From positions 50,112-114,111 of the forward strand of contig DASWMJ010000066.1 of NCBI GenBank assembly GCA_036399775.1: a stretch of DNA of 64,000 nucleotides. Direction: 5' to 3'. Below are positions 43,930 through 52,576 of the stretch, in pieces (position 1 is the stretch's first letter; each line of letters opens with the position of its first letter). A program made the position numbers and the translations under genes. Origin of the DNA: JADMIH01 sp036399775 (GTDB taxonomy: Bacteria; Chloroflexota; Chloroflexia; QHBQ01; JADMIH01). The notes under the pieces are model-generated. The model was not told the origin of the DNA. It worked only from the letters and a program-made list of their open reading frames with translations, and did not search any database.

Positions 43930-44625
43930 ATGGGAGTAATGGAAAGACTGTCTACCCTTATCAGGGCCAACATCAACGACATGCTCGACCAGGCGGAAGA
44001 CCCGGAGATCATGCTCAACCAGATTCTGCGCGACATGGAGAGCGAGATCACCAAAGCGCGCTCGCAGGTGGCAGATATGATGGCCCAGGAGCGCCTCTTC
44101 AGGGACGACTTGAACGCTGAGCAGGACAAGGGCCGCCACATGGAAGAGCGCGCCGAGCACTACGTCCGCCAGGGCAACGACGACATGGCCCGTGAGGCCC
44201 TCAAGCGCAAGGCCGATTCCGACGCGAACGCAGCAGTGTTGCAGCAGCAACTCAACGCGCAGAGCGAGATGGTCTCGCGCCTGCGCGGCCAGCTTGACGC
44301 GCTTGACGACAAGTACAAGCAGGCCCTGGGCAACCGCGACGCCCTGCTCGCCCGCTACCGCCGCGCCAAGACCCAGCAGCATGTCAACCAGACCATGAGC
44401 AGCCTGGACGTGACCGACTACAGCAGCGACCTGTCGCGCATGGAGCAGCGCATCCGCACGACCGAGGCCCGCAGCATGGCCGAGAGCGAACTCAACAACG
44501 ACTTCAGCGACGACTCAGGCAGCGCCTTCGACAGCGCCGAGCGCAACACGCAGGTAGACGACGACCTGGCAGCCCTAAAGCGCCGCATGGGCATGGGCGG
44601 CTCCGAAGACAACAAGGAAGGCTAG
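43930..44625 (+). CDS. pspA: PspA/IM30-family membrane-protection protein
   Basis: The product has 231 residues, nearly all helical, as in PspA/IM30. It starts MGVMERLSTLIRANINDMLD and has the family pattern DPEIMLNQILRDMESEITKA and LRGQLDALDDKYKQALGNRD. PspA is an ESCRT-III-like protein that binds damaged membranes and limits ion leakage. The tail ends in DDDLAALKRRMGMG. The neighbour downstream is an SPFH/zinc-ribbon protein, the same pairing as PspA with YdjI in Bacillus. AAGGAGG stands before the ATG. Confidence 0.93.
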   Translation: MGVMERLSTLIRANINDMLDQAEDPEIMLNQILRDMESEITKARSQVADMMAQERLFRDDLNAEQDKGRHMEERAEHYVRQGNDDMAREALKRKADSDANAAVLQQQLNAQSEMVSRLRGQLDALDDKYKQALGNRDALLARYRRAKTQQHVNQTMSSLDVTDYSSDLSRMEQRIRTTEARSMAESELNNDFSDDSGSAFDSAERNTQVDDDLAALKRRMGMGGSEDNKEG

Positions 44626-44626
44626 T

Positions 44627-44730
44627 GGTCAGTGGTCGGTGGTCAGTGATCAGAATTAGCGTCCATAACCCATCACCTAACACCCAACACCCGGTCCCTG
44701 ATCCCTAACCCCTGACCCCTGACCCCTGGA
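44627..44730. repeat. hairpin of GGTCAGT / CCCCTGA heptamer units
   Basis: Left units (GGTCAGTG, GGTCGGTG, GGTCAGTG) and right units (CCCTGAT, CCCTAAC, CCCTGAC, CCCTGAC) are in phase but differ at one place per unit, so the stem would carry regular mismatches. It fills the spacer between pspA and the SPFH gene. Confidence 0.7.
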
Positions 44731-44752
44731 CACAGTAAAGGAGAATAAACGA

Positions 44753-45838
44753 ATGGCATTATTAGACCTGATAGAGTTTATGGACCCGACTGGGCGGCAG
44801 ATCGTCCATAGGGTGCCGGAGGGGGGTTCCGGCGAGTTCCGGCTGGGGTCGCAGCTTGTGGTGCGCGAGAGCCAGGCGGCGGTCTTCTTCCGCGACGGTA
44901 AGGCGCTCGACGTGTTCGGGCCGGGCCGCCACACCCTATCCACAGCCAACATCCCTCTGCTCGCCAACATCCTCAGCATACCCTTCGGCGGCAAATCGCC
45001 CTTCCGCGCAGAGGTCTACTTCGTCAACCTGGCCGACCTGCTCGACATGAAGTGGGGCACCACCGAGCCTGTCACCTTCCGCGACGCCGAGTTCGGTATG
45101 GTGCGCCTGCGGGCATACGGCACCTACGCGATGGCCGTCGCCGACCCGCAACTCTTCGTCAACAAGATAGTTGGGACCCAGGGGCTGTACGACGCCACGC
45201 AGATAGAGGATTATTTGCGCAATATCATCGTGTCGCGCTTCAACGACATCATGGGCGAGACAATGAAGACCCTCCTGGACCTCCCTTCGCAGTACAACGA
45301 GGTAGGCGCGGGCCTGCGTGCGTCTGTAGCCGACGACTTCGCCAATCTCGGCATGAACCTCAAGGCGCTCTACGTCACGGCCATCACGCCCCCTGAAGAA
45401 GTGTCGCGCAGGATTGACGAACGCACAGGCATGGGCGTAATCGGCAACATGAACCAGTACATGCAATACCAGGCAGCCCAGGCGATGGGCGGCCTCGCGC
45501 AGGGCGGTGGCGGTGCAGGCGGCAACGACATAGCGAGCGCGGCAGGGGCAGGCATGGGCCTCGGCGCGGGCATGGGTATGGGCGCGGGCATGGCCCAGAT
45601 AATAGCCCAGAGCATGCAAGGCGCGACCCAGGGGCAAGGCGCACCACAAGCGGCCCCCGCTCCGTCTACCCCCGCTAACGCTACGCTCACATGCTACAAA
45701 TGCAACGCGCAGATACCGGCCAACACAAAGTTCTGCCCGGAATGCGGCGCGAACCAGTCGTCAAAGACCTGTCCCAATTGCCAGTCGCAGAACCTCGCCA
45801 ACGCCAAGTTCTGCAACAACTGCGGCAACAAGCTGTAA
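44753..45838 (+). CDS. SPFH-domain protein with C-terminal double zinc ribbon (YdjI-like)
   Basis: The product has 361 residues. Residues 1-225 are an SPFH domain of the YdjI / virion-core group (LLDLIEFMDPTGRQIVHRVP, LGSQLVVRESQAAVFFRDGK, AIT-type strand LKALYVTAITPPEEVSRRID). A Gly/Met/Ala-rich linker (GAGMGLGAGMGMGAGMAQ) follows, then two zinc knuckle pairs (CYKCNAQIPANTKFCPECG and CPNCQSQNLANAKFCNNCG). In Bacillus YdjI recruits PspA to the membrane, so the two genes here likely act together. AAGGAGA precedes the ATG. A strong terminator lies 46 nt after the stop. Confidence 0.92.
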   Translation: MALLDLIEFMDPTGRQIVHRVPEGGSGEFRLGSQLVVRESQAAVFFRDGKALDVFGPGRHTLSTANIPLLANILSIPFGGKSPFRAEVYFVNLADLLDMKWGTTEPVTFRDAEFGMVRLRAYGTYAMAVADPQLFVNKIVGTQGLYDATQIEDYLRNIIVSRFNDIMGETMKTLLDLPSQYNEVGAGLRASVADDFANLGMNLKALYVTAITPPEEVSRRIDERTGMGVIGNMNQYMQYQAAQAMGGLAQGGGGAGGNDIASAAGAGMGLGAGMGMGAGMAQIIAQSMQGATQGQGAPQAAPAPSTPANATLTCYKCNAQIPANTKFCPECGANQSSKTCPNCQSQNLANAKFCNNCGNKL

Positions 45839-45884
45839 ATAGGGAGCACCCGTACCTCTCCCTATTCAAGTTAGAAATGCGCGG

Positions 45885-45921
45885 AAAATAAAATGGGTGG
45901 CCCAGCCACCCATTTTATTTT
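45885..45921. terminator. rho-independent terminator, probably bidirectional
   Basis: A perfect 17-bp stem (45885-45901 with 45905-45921) closes a 3-nt loop. The plus-strand arm ends in ATTTTATTTTTC and the opposite strand also ends in a T-rich run. It follows the SPFH gene and marks the end of the pspA group. Confidence 0.9.
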
Positions 45922-45988
45922 TCTTGACTCAAAGGTTCCACGCTTGCCAAGCGTAAATCCTATATTCAGGATGTCTCCCACTTGACGA

Positions 45989-47560
45989 ATGAGCTATTAT
46001 ATAGAGCCTATGTCAGATGCAAAGCATACAACACAACACGCGCAAGAGGGGTATAAGCATGCGCTGGCGGGCGAAGGCGAATTCTGGGACAACTTTATCG
46101 CCCAGCGCCTTCTCAGGGGCGAGTTGCCAGGCTCCATAGACTGGCGGCTCACCTTCAGCCAGTTTCGCTACAACCACGACTGGCGGCCCCTGTCGCTCGG
46201 CCCGCAACTGGTCAACTTCCGGCTACCGGAGATACGCTACGTGCTCGCCACAGCTACGCCCCGGCCCGGCATGCGCGTGCTCGACCTGGGCTGCGGGGCC
46301 GGTTGGCTTAGCCTTGAGATGGCCCGTCGCGGGGCGCACGTCACAGGCATGGACATCTCGCCAACCAACCTGGCCCTGGGGCGCTACATGGCCGAAACGA
46401 ACGCACGCAACTTCCCCTACCTCTACCAGCGTTTCGCGGGACTATCTTGCCGCCTGGAAGAGTTCGGGAGCGTCGAATATGCATACGCCGACCTGAACAG
46501 GATCACTCTGCCCACAAGCGAATACGACGCAGTTGTTGTGTGGGACTCCCTGCACCACGTCGCCAACCTGGAAGGGCTATTGGAGCAGGTGCGAGCCGCG
46601 CTCAAGCCGGGCGGCAGCTTCATAGGCGTAGACCACTCATTTGCGACGAGCCGCACGAACACGTTCAACAGGGTGGCGCTTCCCTGGCTGGACGACCTGT
46701 CAGCCTGGATCGGTGCGAACGATCCGATATGGCTCTACGAGGGAGTGAGCCGGTTAGCAGCGCAGCACGATTGGGGAGTGCTGGGCGTAGATTACGACAA
46801 TACACCCATCCCTGGCTTCAAGGACTTCTCCGAGCAGTTGCTAGCGGAAATGGCGGACATCATCAGGGGCAGTTTGCGGCAGGAGACCCTGGGCAAAGAT
46901 CAAGCGCATATGGAAAGCGCATGGAAAGCGCCACAGGCAGAAGAAGAGTCGCCATTTGAAGATGTGAGCGCGCAGAGGGTTATGTCCACGCTGCTTACGG
47001 AGTTTCAGGCCGAACGCTTCTACACCATCGGCCCGTTTGTGCAGCCTGAGCGCCACATCCCTCACTATCGTGGCGAAGAAGAGCGCATCTTCCAGCACTA
47101 CCTGTCTGCCATGCTGGTGCGAGTAGGCGAACAAGCAATAGTGCGGGGCCAGGCAGACGGCCAGTGGTTCCTCTTCCACCTGTCGCCCAGCCGTCCGGGG
47201 CCGGACCAGGCGCAGACATTCGCACGATATACCGGCCAGGAAGTCGATAAGCCCGCCTACGCGCTCCACCTGGAAGCCGAGCTTGACCGGCAGAGCACCG
47301 AATTGGAGCAGCGGCTGGCACACATCACCAACCTCAAGGCGATAGTCGCCCACCAGGACACAACTTTGGCCGACCAGCAGGCGGCTCTCGCAATCCTAGA
47401 TACGTCCTTGAAGGAAAGGCTGGATTACGTCGCCAGGCTTGAGCAAGACCTAGAGAGGAAAAATAGCGAGCTAGCCTCCTTACAGGGGTATGCCAGGAGG
47501 CTTGAGGGCGAACTGGCAGAAGCGCGCAAGCCACGCCTCCCCTGGAAGCGCCGCTCATAA
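45989..47560 (+). CDS. SAM-dependent methyltransferase with C-terminal coiled coil
   Basis: The product has 523 residues. A class I methyltransferase domain occupies about 75-230: motif I is VLDLGCGAGWLSLEMA, the acidic end of strand 2 is VTGMDIS, and VVWDSLHHVANLEGLLEQVR and LKPGGSFIGVDHS follow. The region after about 400 is a long coiled coil (LEQRLAHITNLKAIVAHQ, LERKNSELASLQGYARRLEG), which points to a protein that assembles or binds a scaffold, as in polysaccharide-modifying enzymes. The substrate is unknown. The ATG at 45989 has no strong ribosome site; an in-frame ATG at 46010 is an alternative. Confidence 0.85.
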   Translation: MSYYIEPMSDAKHTTQHAQEGYKHALAGEGEFWDNFIAQRLLRGELPGSIDWRLTFSQFRYNHDWRPLSLGPQLVNFRLPEIRYVLATATPRPGMRVLDLGCGAGWLSLEMARRGAHVTGMDISPTNLALGRYMAETNARNFPYLYQRFAGLSCRLEEFGSVEYAYADLNRITLPTSEYDAVVVWDSLHHVANLEGLLEQVRAALKPGGSFIGVDHSFATSRTNTFNRVALPWLDDLSAWIGANDPIWLYEGVSRLAAQHDWGVLGVDYDNTPIPGFKDFSEQLLAEMADIIRGSLRQETLGKDQAHMESAWKAPQAEEESPFEDVSAQRVMSTLLTEFQAERFYTIGPFVQPERHIPHYRGEEERIFQHYLSAMLVRVGEQAIVRGQADGQWFLFHLSPSRPGPDQAQTFARYTGQEVDKPAYALHLEAELDRQSTELEQRLAHITNLKAIVAHQDTTLADQQAALAILDTSLKERLDYVARLEQDLERKNSELASLQGYARRLEGELAEARKPRLPWKRRS

Positions 47561-47645
47561 TCGTGGAATATTGACATGGGAGAGTATACTAAGAGCACGT
47601 CAAAGAGATGGAACTTGAGGCATTTGCCGGAAAGTCTGGTGCATT

Positions 47646-48530
47646 ATGGAAGTGGCGCGGGACGTTTCGCTGCTGGAGCTTACGTTTGCGGTGGTAGACG
47701 TTGAGACTACCGGCCTGTCCGCCAGGACCGGGGATAGGATTTGCGAGGTGGCGGTGGTCGTCACGCGGGGCGGGCAGATCGTGGACCAGTTGCAGACGCT
47801 CGTCAACCCTGGGCGGCCCATCTCTTTCGGCGCTTCGGCGGTGAACGGCATTACAGATAGCATGGTGCGAACCGCGCCAACCTTCCGCAGTGTCGCTCCC
47901 AGGTTAGTGAGCGCGCTGGATGGGGCCGTGCTGGTAGCCCACAACGCCTCCTTCGACCTGTCGTTCCTCTCGGTGGAGCTACGCAACGCGGGATACAACC
48001 CGCCCAGCAATCCGGTGGTGGATACGCTCGCGCTGGCCCGCAAGTGCTATACCTTCCGATCTAATAAGCTCGGAGAGGTAGCCCGCGCCCTCGGCATCAA
48101 GACGCAGGGCCTCCACCGCGCCCTCGCCGATGCTACCCTTACCTGGCACGTCCTGAAGCGGTTCATGTGGGATATGCAGGAGTACGGCGTGAACACCCTT
48201 AGCGATCTGTTGCGACTGCAAGGGTCTATCACCCCACTGAGTGGTTGGTATGCGCCGCCTCCCCTGATGGAGTGGGACGGCAGTCAACCCTTCTGCCCGA
48301 TACAGGGCCTGCCCCCCCTGATAGAGCAGGCAGTCCGCGCCCAGGCCGCTCTACGGATAAGGTACAAAGGGAGTGACGGCCAGCACAGCGAGCGCGTAGT
48401 GGAGCCGCGTAAGGTGACCCTGCGCGAGCAGGCTACCTACCTTGTAGCCTACTGCCACCTCAAGCATGAAGAGCGCACCTTCCGGCTGGATAGGATAGTA
48501 GAGTTGAGGATAGAGGGTGTGGTAGGGTAG
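47646..48530 (+). CDS. DEDD 3'-5' exonuclease fused to a WYL-like domain
   Basis: The product has 294 residues. Residues 12-175 form a DnaQ/epsilon-type exonuclease with all three motifs: FAVVDVETTG, VLVAHNASFDLSFL and LHRALADATLTWH (DEDDh). Residues 215-294 form a WYL-like domain (QAALRIRYKGSDGQHSERVV, TYLVAYCHLKHEERTFRLDR), which in other proteins senses nucleic-acid ligands. The fusion suggests an exonuclease controlled by ligand binding, perhaps in repair or defence. It is convergent with a restriction-modification pair. The start has a weak ribosome site (GGAAAG). Confidence 0.85.
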   Translation: MEVARDVSLLELTFAVVDVETTGLSARTGDRICEVAVVVTRGGQIVDQLQTLVNPGRPISFGASAVNGITDSMVRTAPTFRSVAPRLVSALDGAVLVAHNASFDLSFLSVELRNAGYNPPSNPVVDTLALARKCYTFRSNKLGEVARALGIKTQGLHRALADATLTWHVLKRFMWDMQEYGVNTLSDLLRLQGSITPLSGWYAPPPLMEWDGSQPFCPIQGLPPLIEQAVRAQAALRIRYKGSDGQHSERVVEPRKVTLREQATYLVAYCHLKHEERTFRLDRIVELRIEGVVG

Positions 48531-48565
48531 GCTGTTATCTGCCAGGAAACCGCACAGATTGACAG

Positions 48566-49765
48566 TTATTCTTCGTCTTCTACCCACTCAATTTCATCTT
48601 TGACTTCCGGCAGTTCCGCATCCTTCTCCAAGTCCGCCAGCGAAACGTCACTGAGGAAATCCTGTATAGGGATTGTCGCTAACCTAGTGCTCAAGTAGTC
48701 TCTAATTTCGCCCTGCGGCATGGTTTGAAGCGAATGCTCTACTCCCAGGCGCTGCCCAAGACGCCGCGCAAGGTCCTGGGGCCAATACTGCATGCTCATC
48801 TGGATAATTTCTGCGCCAATTCGAGAAGCAGCATCTCGTGTCTTACTAGTCGTGGGGAGGCGGTCTACTACAATGAAAGTCACAGAACTGTGACGACCAC
48901 CGGCGGTCTCTAATTCCCTGGCATAACGTGATAGTTTGTCATTAGATATCTCTGAGTTGCCAGGTCCGATAAAGCCGATGTCAAACCTTGCGAGCTTGCC
49001 TGGTGTCACAAGAAGGGTAGCATCACTCTCTCGCAAGTCCGAGCTATCGGAAAGCCAGAATACTTTGTTCGTTCTAGCATTTGTACCTGACCTGACTCTC
49101 TGAAAGTCCAATACTGTAAGAGCAGAGCCGAGAACCAACCTCTCGAAGAGCTTGCCGTATATTGATTTATCCGATCCGCGAATAGTCAAGGTCTGGCTCC
49201 CAATCGCCGTAGTTAACCTTGTAATATCGCGCCAATCTAACTCAACGCGGCGACCATCAGCATCTTCAGCGAAGCCCAGCGTCATAGTCAGGTCCCCCAT
49301 TTCGTGGCGACATTTTTCAGATGACTCTTGAATGGCGGCCTCGAAATCGCGGACATACTCTGCCATAAGTTCAGGATCGCTCCTGAGCACATTTTGTACG
49401 GATTTGCCCGTCAAGCCTAACAGCCATTGTGCAGGCCACATACTCGCGTTGTCATTCTTGCGAGATACCTGTATCTGCCGGACGGCGATTTTCGAGAGGT
49501 AATTCGTGAAGCCCTCGATTTCAGAGTGCCCACGTGCAAATAGAGCAACCAACGCGCCGCTGATTTGGGCGATTCGCTGCCTAGTTAGAGGCTCCGTCTG
49601 TGTGCGTATGTTTTCGCCCATCATGACGTTGAGGACCGCCCGGCGGGCGGCTTCCACACCTATACGCTCGATGAAATCCTTCCCTCCACCTGTAAGCAAC
49701 ACCTTTGTGCCTTCAGGAAAGAGGTCATTGATTGTGAACTCGCTGGGTAGGCCTTTATCAGGCAT
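48566..49765 (-). CDS. type II restriction endonuclease candidate, possibly CfrBI-like
   Basis: The product has 399 residues and no membrane segment. It lies directly after and overlaps a DNA methyltransferase gene by 8 nt, which is typical of a restriction enzyme. The centre has SIYGKLFERLVLGSALTVLD and LARFDIGFIGPGNSEISNDK, arranged like a PD-(D/E)xK nuclease core. The phrase FIGPGNxEIxxDK recalls the CfrBI family, whose partner is an N4-cytosine methyltransferase, but I rely on memory for this and am not sure. The last 30 residues are acidic. If correct, it cuts unmodified foreign DNA at the site protected by the methyltransferase. Confidence 0.65.
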   Translation of the reverse strand: MPDKGLPSEFTINDLFPEGTKVLLTGGGKDFIERIGVEAARRAVLNVMMGENIRTQTEPLTRQRIAQISGALVALFARGHSEIEGFTNYLSKIAVRQIQVSRKNDNASMWPAQWLLGLTGKSVQNVLRSDPELMAEYVRDFEAAIQESSEKCRHEMGDLTMTLGFAEDADGRRVELDWRDITRLTTAIGSQTLTIRGSDKSIYGKLFERLVLGSALTVLDFQRVRSGTNARTNKVFWLSDSSDLRESDATLLVTPGKLARFDIGFIGPGNSEISNDKLSRYARELETAGGRHSSVTFIVVDRLPTTSKTRDAASRIGAEIIQMSMQYWPQDLARRLGQRLGVEHSLQTMPQGEIRDYLSTRLATIPIQDFLSDVSLADLEKDAELPEVKDEIEWVEDEE

Positions 49766-50975
49766 CGTACTGCTCCTGTGCCTCGAAAAGCGTGAGCACT
49801 GGAGGAGCAGGGTCGCAGTTTAGCCAGAGGATGTCATTGGCGCCCCGCCCAAGCCAGGAGGGGACGGACCGCCGGATGATGTCGATGTATTCGGGATTGA
49901 TGTCGAACAACACGAATCGCCGGTCGAGACGCGATGCCGCCGCTCCAACCGTGCCGGAACCTGCGAAAGGGTCCATTACCATGTCGCCCTTGAAAGAATA
50001 ATATTTGATAACCTTCTCCGCAAGTTCTAGTGGGAACGCTGCCGGGTGCTTTGAGTTGGTCGCAGGTTGGATGCGCCAGATGTTGGTGCGTTCGTAATCG
50101 TCCTTGACTTTGGAAGATTCTACGACCTCTCTGTCCGGGTGATTTCGTATGTGCCAGTCAATTAGCATGTCAGTCCGCTTTCTGTAGACCAATACATACT
50201 CGGTAACGGGAACGGCCTTGTATTGCAGAGGGTTGCGGTCAGCCGCGAACCTGCGCCCGCGACCCGTAGCCCAGCCCGCCCCTTCCGGCTTGACCCAGAT
50301 TATGTCGTCAATGAAATCATAACCTTCCTCAACAAAGATACGATGCAGGTCGAAGGGAACGGCGATGCGTTTAGACGACTCGCTCCTGCTTGCGCGGCGC
50401 AGCAAAACGGGAGCAGTATTCATTACGAAGAAGCGGCCTTCGTTCAGCACTCTGTGGGCGCGCTTGATGACCTGACGCATCTTGAAAAGATATTGCTCGT
50501 ACTGCTCATAGTCGCTATATTCGGGGCGAGCATTGAAGTAGGGTGGCGACGTAAAGATGAGGTCAACGGAGGACGCCGGCATATCATCAATCAGGTTTAT
50601 GGAGTCGCCCATGCCTACCGTATTCCTCAAGGGAGAGATAGGATACTCAATACTGGGGCGGCGTTGCCTAGAAGCCCGCATCTCATCTTTCTTTAGGAGG
50701 CGCGCTTCAAGCATGTCAGGCTTGGTGGTTTTCTCGTGCAGAATTGCCGTGGTGTAGGCGTCAATTACTACTTCGCCAATCTTTGCTCCATTCGCGGCAT
50801 CGCATAGCGGCACACGCCATATGTGATAGCGATCATCAATCTCCGGCAGTCCCAGTGTGATTACCTTGCTAAGCTCGATCTCAGTCAGCCAAGTATTCGT
50901 AATAGCCTTAGCCTCGGCTACTGTCGTGACAAGATACCTGCGCATCTGAGAGACAAGTGGTTTGTTGCGCGCCAT
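49758..50975 (-). CDS. beta-class DNA methyltransferase (probably N4-cytosine or N6-adenine)
   Basis: The product has 405 residues. Motif IV is VDLIFTSPPYFNAR (about 138-151) and motif I, MDPFAGSGTVGAAASRLDRR with FVLFDINPEYIDIIRR, comes near the end, the beta-class order. TSPPY is common in N4-cytosine methyltransferases but also occurs in adenine enzymes. An N-terminal region of about 100 residues before motif IV has no known motif. I chose the ATG at 50975 with GAGG before it; a GTG at 50984 is in frame. It protects host DNA from the overlapping restriction gene. No controller gene is visible. Confidence 0.9.
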   Translation of the reverse strand: MARNKPLVSQMRRYLVTTVAEAKAITNTWLTEIELSKVITLGLPEIDDRYHIWRVPLCDAANGAKIGEVVIDAYTTAILHEKTTKPDMLEARLLKKDEMRASRQRRPSIEYPISPLRNTVGMGDSINLIDDMPASSVDLIFTSPPYFNARPEYSDYEQYEQYLFKMRQVIKRAHRVLNEGRFFVMNTAPVLLRRASRSESSKRIAVPFDLHRIFVEEGYDFIDDIIWVKPEGAGWATGRGRRFAADRNPLQYKAVPVTEYVLVYRKRTDMLIDWHIRNHPDREVVESSKVKDDYERTNIWRIQPATNSKHPAAFPLELAEKVIKYYSFKGDMVMDPFAGSGTVGAAASRLDRRFVLFDINPEYIDIIRRSVPSWLGRGANDILWLNCDPAPPVLTLFEAQEQYDA

Positions 50976-51080
50976 AAATTGCACCTCATTCAGGCCGGTT
51001 TAACTCTGTATGGGGAAGCCAGGGTCCAATCCCGGTGAATACATAATATAGTGCATTCCAGGCCCAGGCAAGTAGAAGAT

Positions 51081-51135
51081 AGAGCAATACCCCTTACGAC
51101 CGCTACGAAGCAAGGTTCCTAAGGGGTATTGCTCT
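51081..51135. terminator. hairpin between regulator gene and methyltransferase gene
   Basis: A perfect 16-bp stem (51081-51096 with 51120-51135) surrounds a 23-nt loop. The plus-strand side ends in TTTTAT. The genes on both sides are read leftwards, so it most likely ends transcription from the ArsR-type gene, though on that strand the tail (CTATCTTC) is only modestly T-rich. Confidence 0.6.
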
Positions 51136-51172
51136 TTTATGGGTTTCGGATGATTAGCTCTAACGCTTCCGA

Positions 51173-52228
51173 TTATAGATACTCGTGCAGGTCCTCGCAG
51201 AACTTCTCGATGGTGTCGGTGCGCAATTCGTACATCACGCGGTTGTCCTGATTGATCTCCTTGATGAGACCGGCGTCCCTCAACACGCGCATGTGGCGGG
51301 AGATAGAGGAGGGGGTAATGCCGCACTTGGCTGCCAGGCGCGAGCCGTAGTACTCTTTGTCCTTGGCGATAGCTCGCAGGATGGTCATGCGAGTGGGGTC
51401 TTCCAGGGCGCGAGCTACGGCGACGATGCGGCGCTGGACGTGAGCCATGGCGTTGCGGTGCTCGTCGGAGGTGAGAGCGTCGTAGATGATAATCATCTGG
51501 CCGTAGCCGTACATTATCATCGAGGACATGCCGAGGAATAGGGAGGGCACCAGCAGCACTTTCTCAAGCGGGTAGCCTTCGGGGAACTCGCGTGGCAGCG
51601 TGCGGTTGGCGAGGAAACGCTCCTGCACGGCAGAAAGGCGATCTGGGCCGAGCGATACCGTGCGCTCCCGCACGCTCTCTTCCCAACTAGGGCGCAGCCG
51701 GCTAACCTGGTGGCGGTAGACGTTCTGCCAGTACGTCCTGAGGAGGCGAAGGAGGCGCGTGCGCGTAGAATCTGCCTCGGTGGCTAGCACCTGTAGGGCC
51801 TGCCGCCAGCCCTGGTCGTGGATGCGGTGCTCCCCACCGTATAGCTTGAGGAGCGCGGCAAGCAGTCGCAAGGGGTGAGAGGCCATCGTGGCTATATCGC
51901 CCGGCGACATGACGCGGCCCGAAGCGTAGAAAATGAAATCTTCGGCGGCCATCGTCTCCAGGTAGCGGAAAAAGCCCTCGATGTCAGTGTGGTCGGGGAA
52001 GTCAACCGCCAGTTCGACAAGACGTGTCTCGAAAAGAGTGTGGAAGTAGTCGGCCTCTTCGCGCATCTGCGGAGAGAGGTCGCGCTTCACCTCGGCGGCC
52101 CACTGCTCGTGCCGCTCGCCTGGGTGGCTCATGGTGCTGATGGAGATGAAGAGATCGTATAAGGGCGAGATGAGAAAGTTGACGGTAGGGGCCGAGGAAG
52201 GCGCATCGGGCGCGACAAGCACAGGCAT
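51173..52228 (-). CDS. ArsR-type transcriptional regulator with large N-terminal domain (DUF5937-like)
   Basis: The product has 351 residues. The last 85 are a winged helix of ArsR type: ARALEDPTRMTILRAIAKDK, YGSRLAAKCGITPSSISRHM and RVLRDAGLIKEINQDNRVMY. No metal-binding cysteines are evident, so the signal differs from metal ArsR proteins. The first 230 residues resemble the DUF5937 region found before such helices in Actinobacteria and Chloroflexota. AAGGAG precedes the ATG, and a consensus promoter lies at 52287-52314. Target genes are unknown; the restriction-modification pair is downstream but separated by a hairpin. Confidence 0.85.
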   Translation of the reverse strand: MPVLVAPDAPSSAPTVNFLISPLYDLFISISTMSHPGERHEQWAAEVKRDLSPQMREEADYFHTLFETRLVELAVDFPDHTDIEGFFRYLETMAAEDFIFYASGRVMSPGDIATMASHPLRLLAALLKLYGGEHRIHDQGWRQALQVLATEADSTRTRLLRLLRTYWQNVYRHQVSRLRPSWEESVRERTVSLGPDRLSAVQERFLANRTLPREFPEGYPLEKVLLVPSLFLGMSSMIMYGYGQMIIIYDALTSDEHRNAMAHVQRRIVAVARALEDPTRMTILRAIAKDKEYYGSRLAAKCGITPSSISRHMRVLRDAGLIKEINQDNRVMYELRTDTIEKFCEDLHEYL

Positions 52229-52286
52229 GAGAGCACTCCTTGCAATGCTGAGGATTGTTTCCTGGAGATGAAGGGACAGCTAGAAC

Positions 52287-52314
52287 AGTGTAGCTAAGTG
52301 AGGCAACCTTGCAA
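52287..52314 (-). promoter_or_regulatory. promoter of the ArsR-type gene with nearby inverted repeat
   Basis: On the minus strand TTGCAA (52314-52309) is followed after 16 nt by TACACT (52292-52287). AGCTA and TAGCT flank the -10 box as an inverted repeat (AGCTACACTGTTCTAGCT), a possible site for self-repression. Confidence 0.5.
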
Positions 52315-52376
52315 TACCCAATTAGCCAACTGAGCAATAGCATACACGACGAGATGACTGTTGTCAATAGTCGGGA

Positions 52377-52570
52377 GAAGTCAGAAGTCAGAAATCAGAA
52401 GTTAGAAGTTAGAAGTTAGCTAATCTGGTGGTTGCACTAACGGAAATGTCTCAAGTAAGGCACCTACCCCAAGAAGAGAAGCCAGCTTTCCAGATTGTTA
52501 TTTCTAACTTCTAACTTCTAACTTCTAATTTCTAATTTCTAATTTCTAATTTCTAACTTCTGATTTCTGA
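52377..52570. repeat. long hairpin of TCAGAAG/TTAGAAG octamer units
   Basis: Left arm 52377-52420 (units of GTCAGAA, ATCAGAA, GTTAGAA) and right arm about 52497-52570 (about nine units of TTCTAAC/TTCTAAT/TTCTGAT) can pair around a loop of about 75 nt. It is the longest example of this repeat type in the window and fills the region between the regulator promoter and ridA. Confidence 0.85.
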
Positions 52571-52576
52571 CACGTT

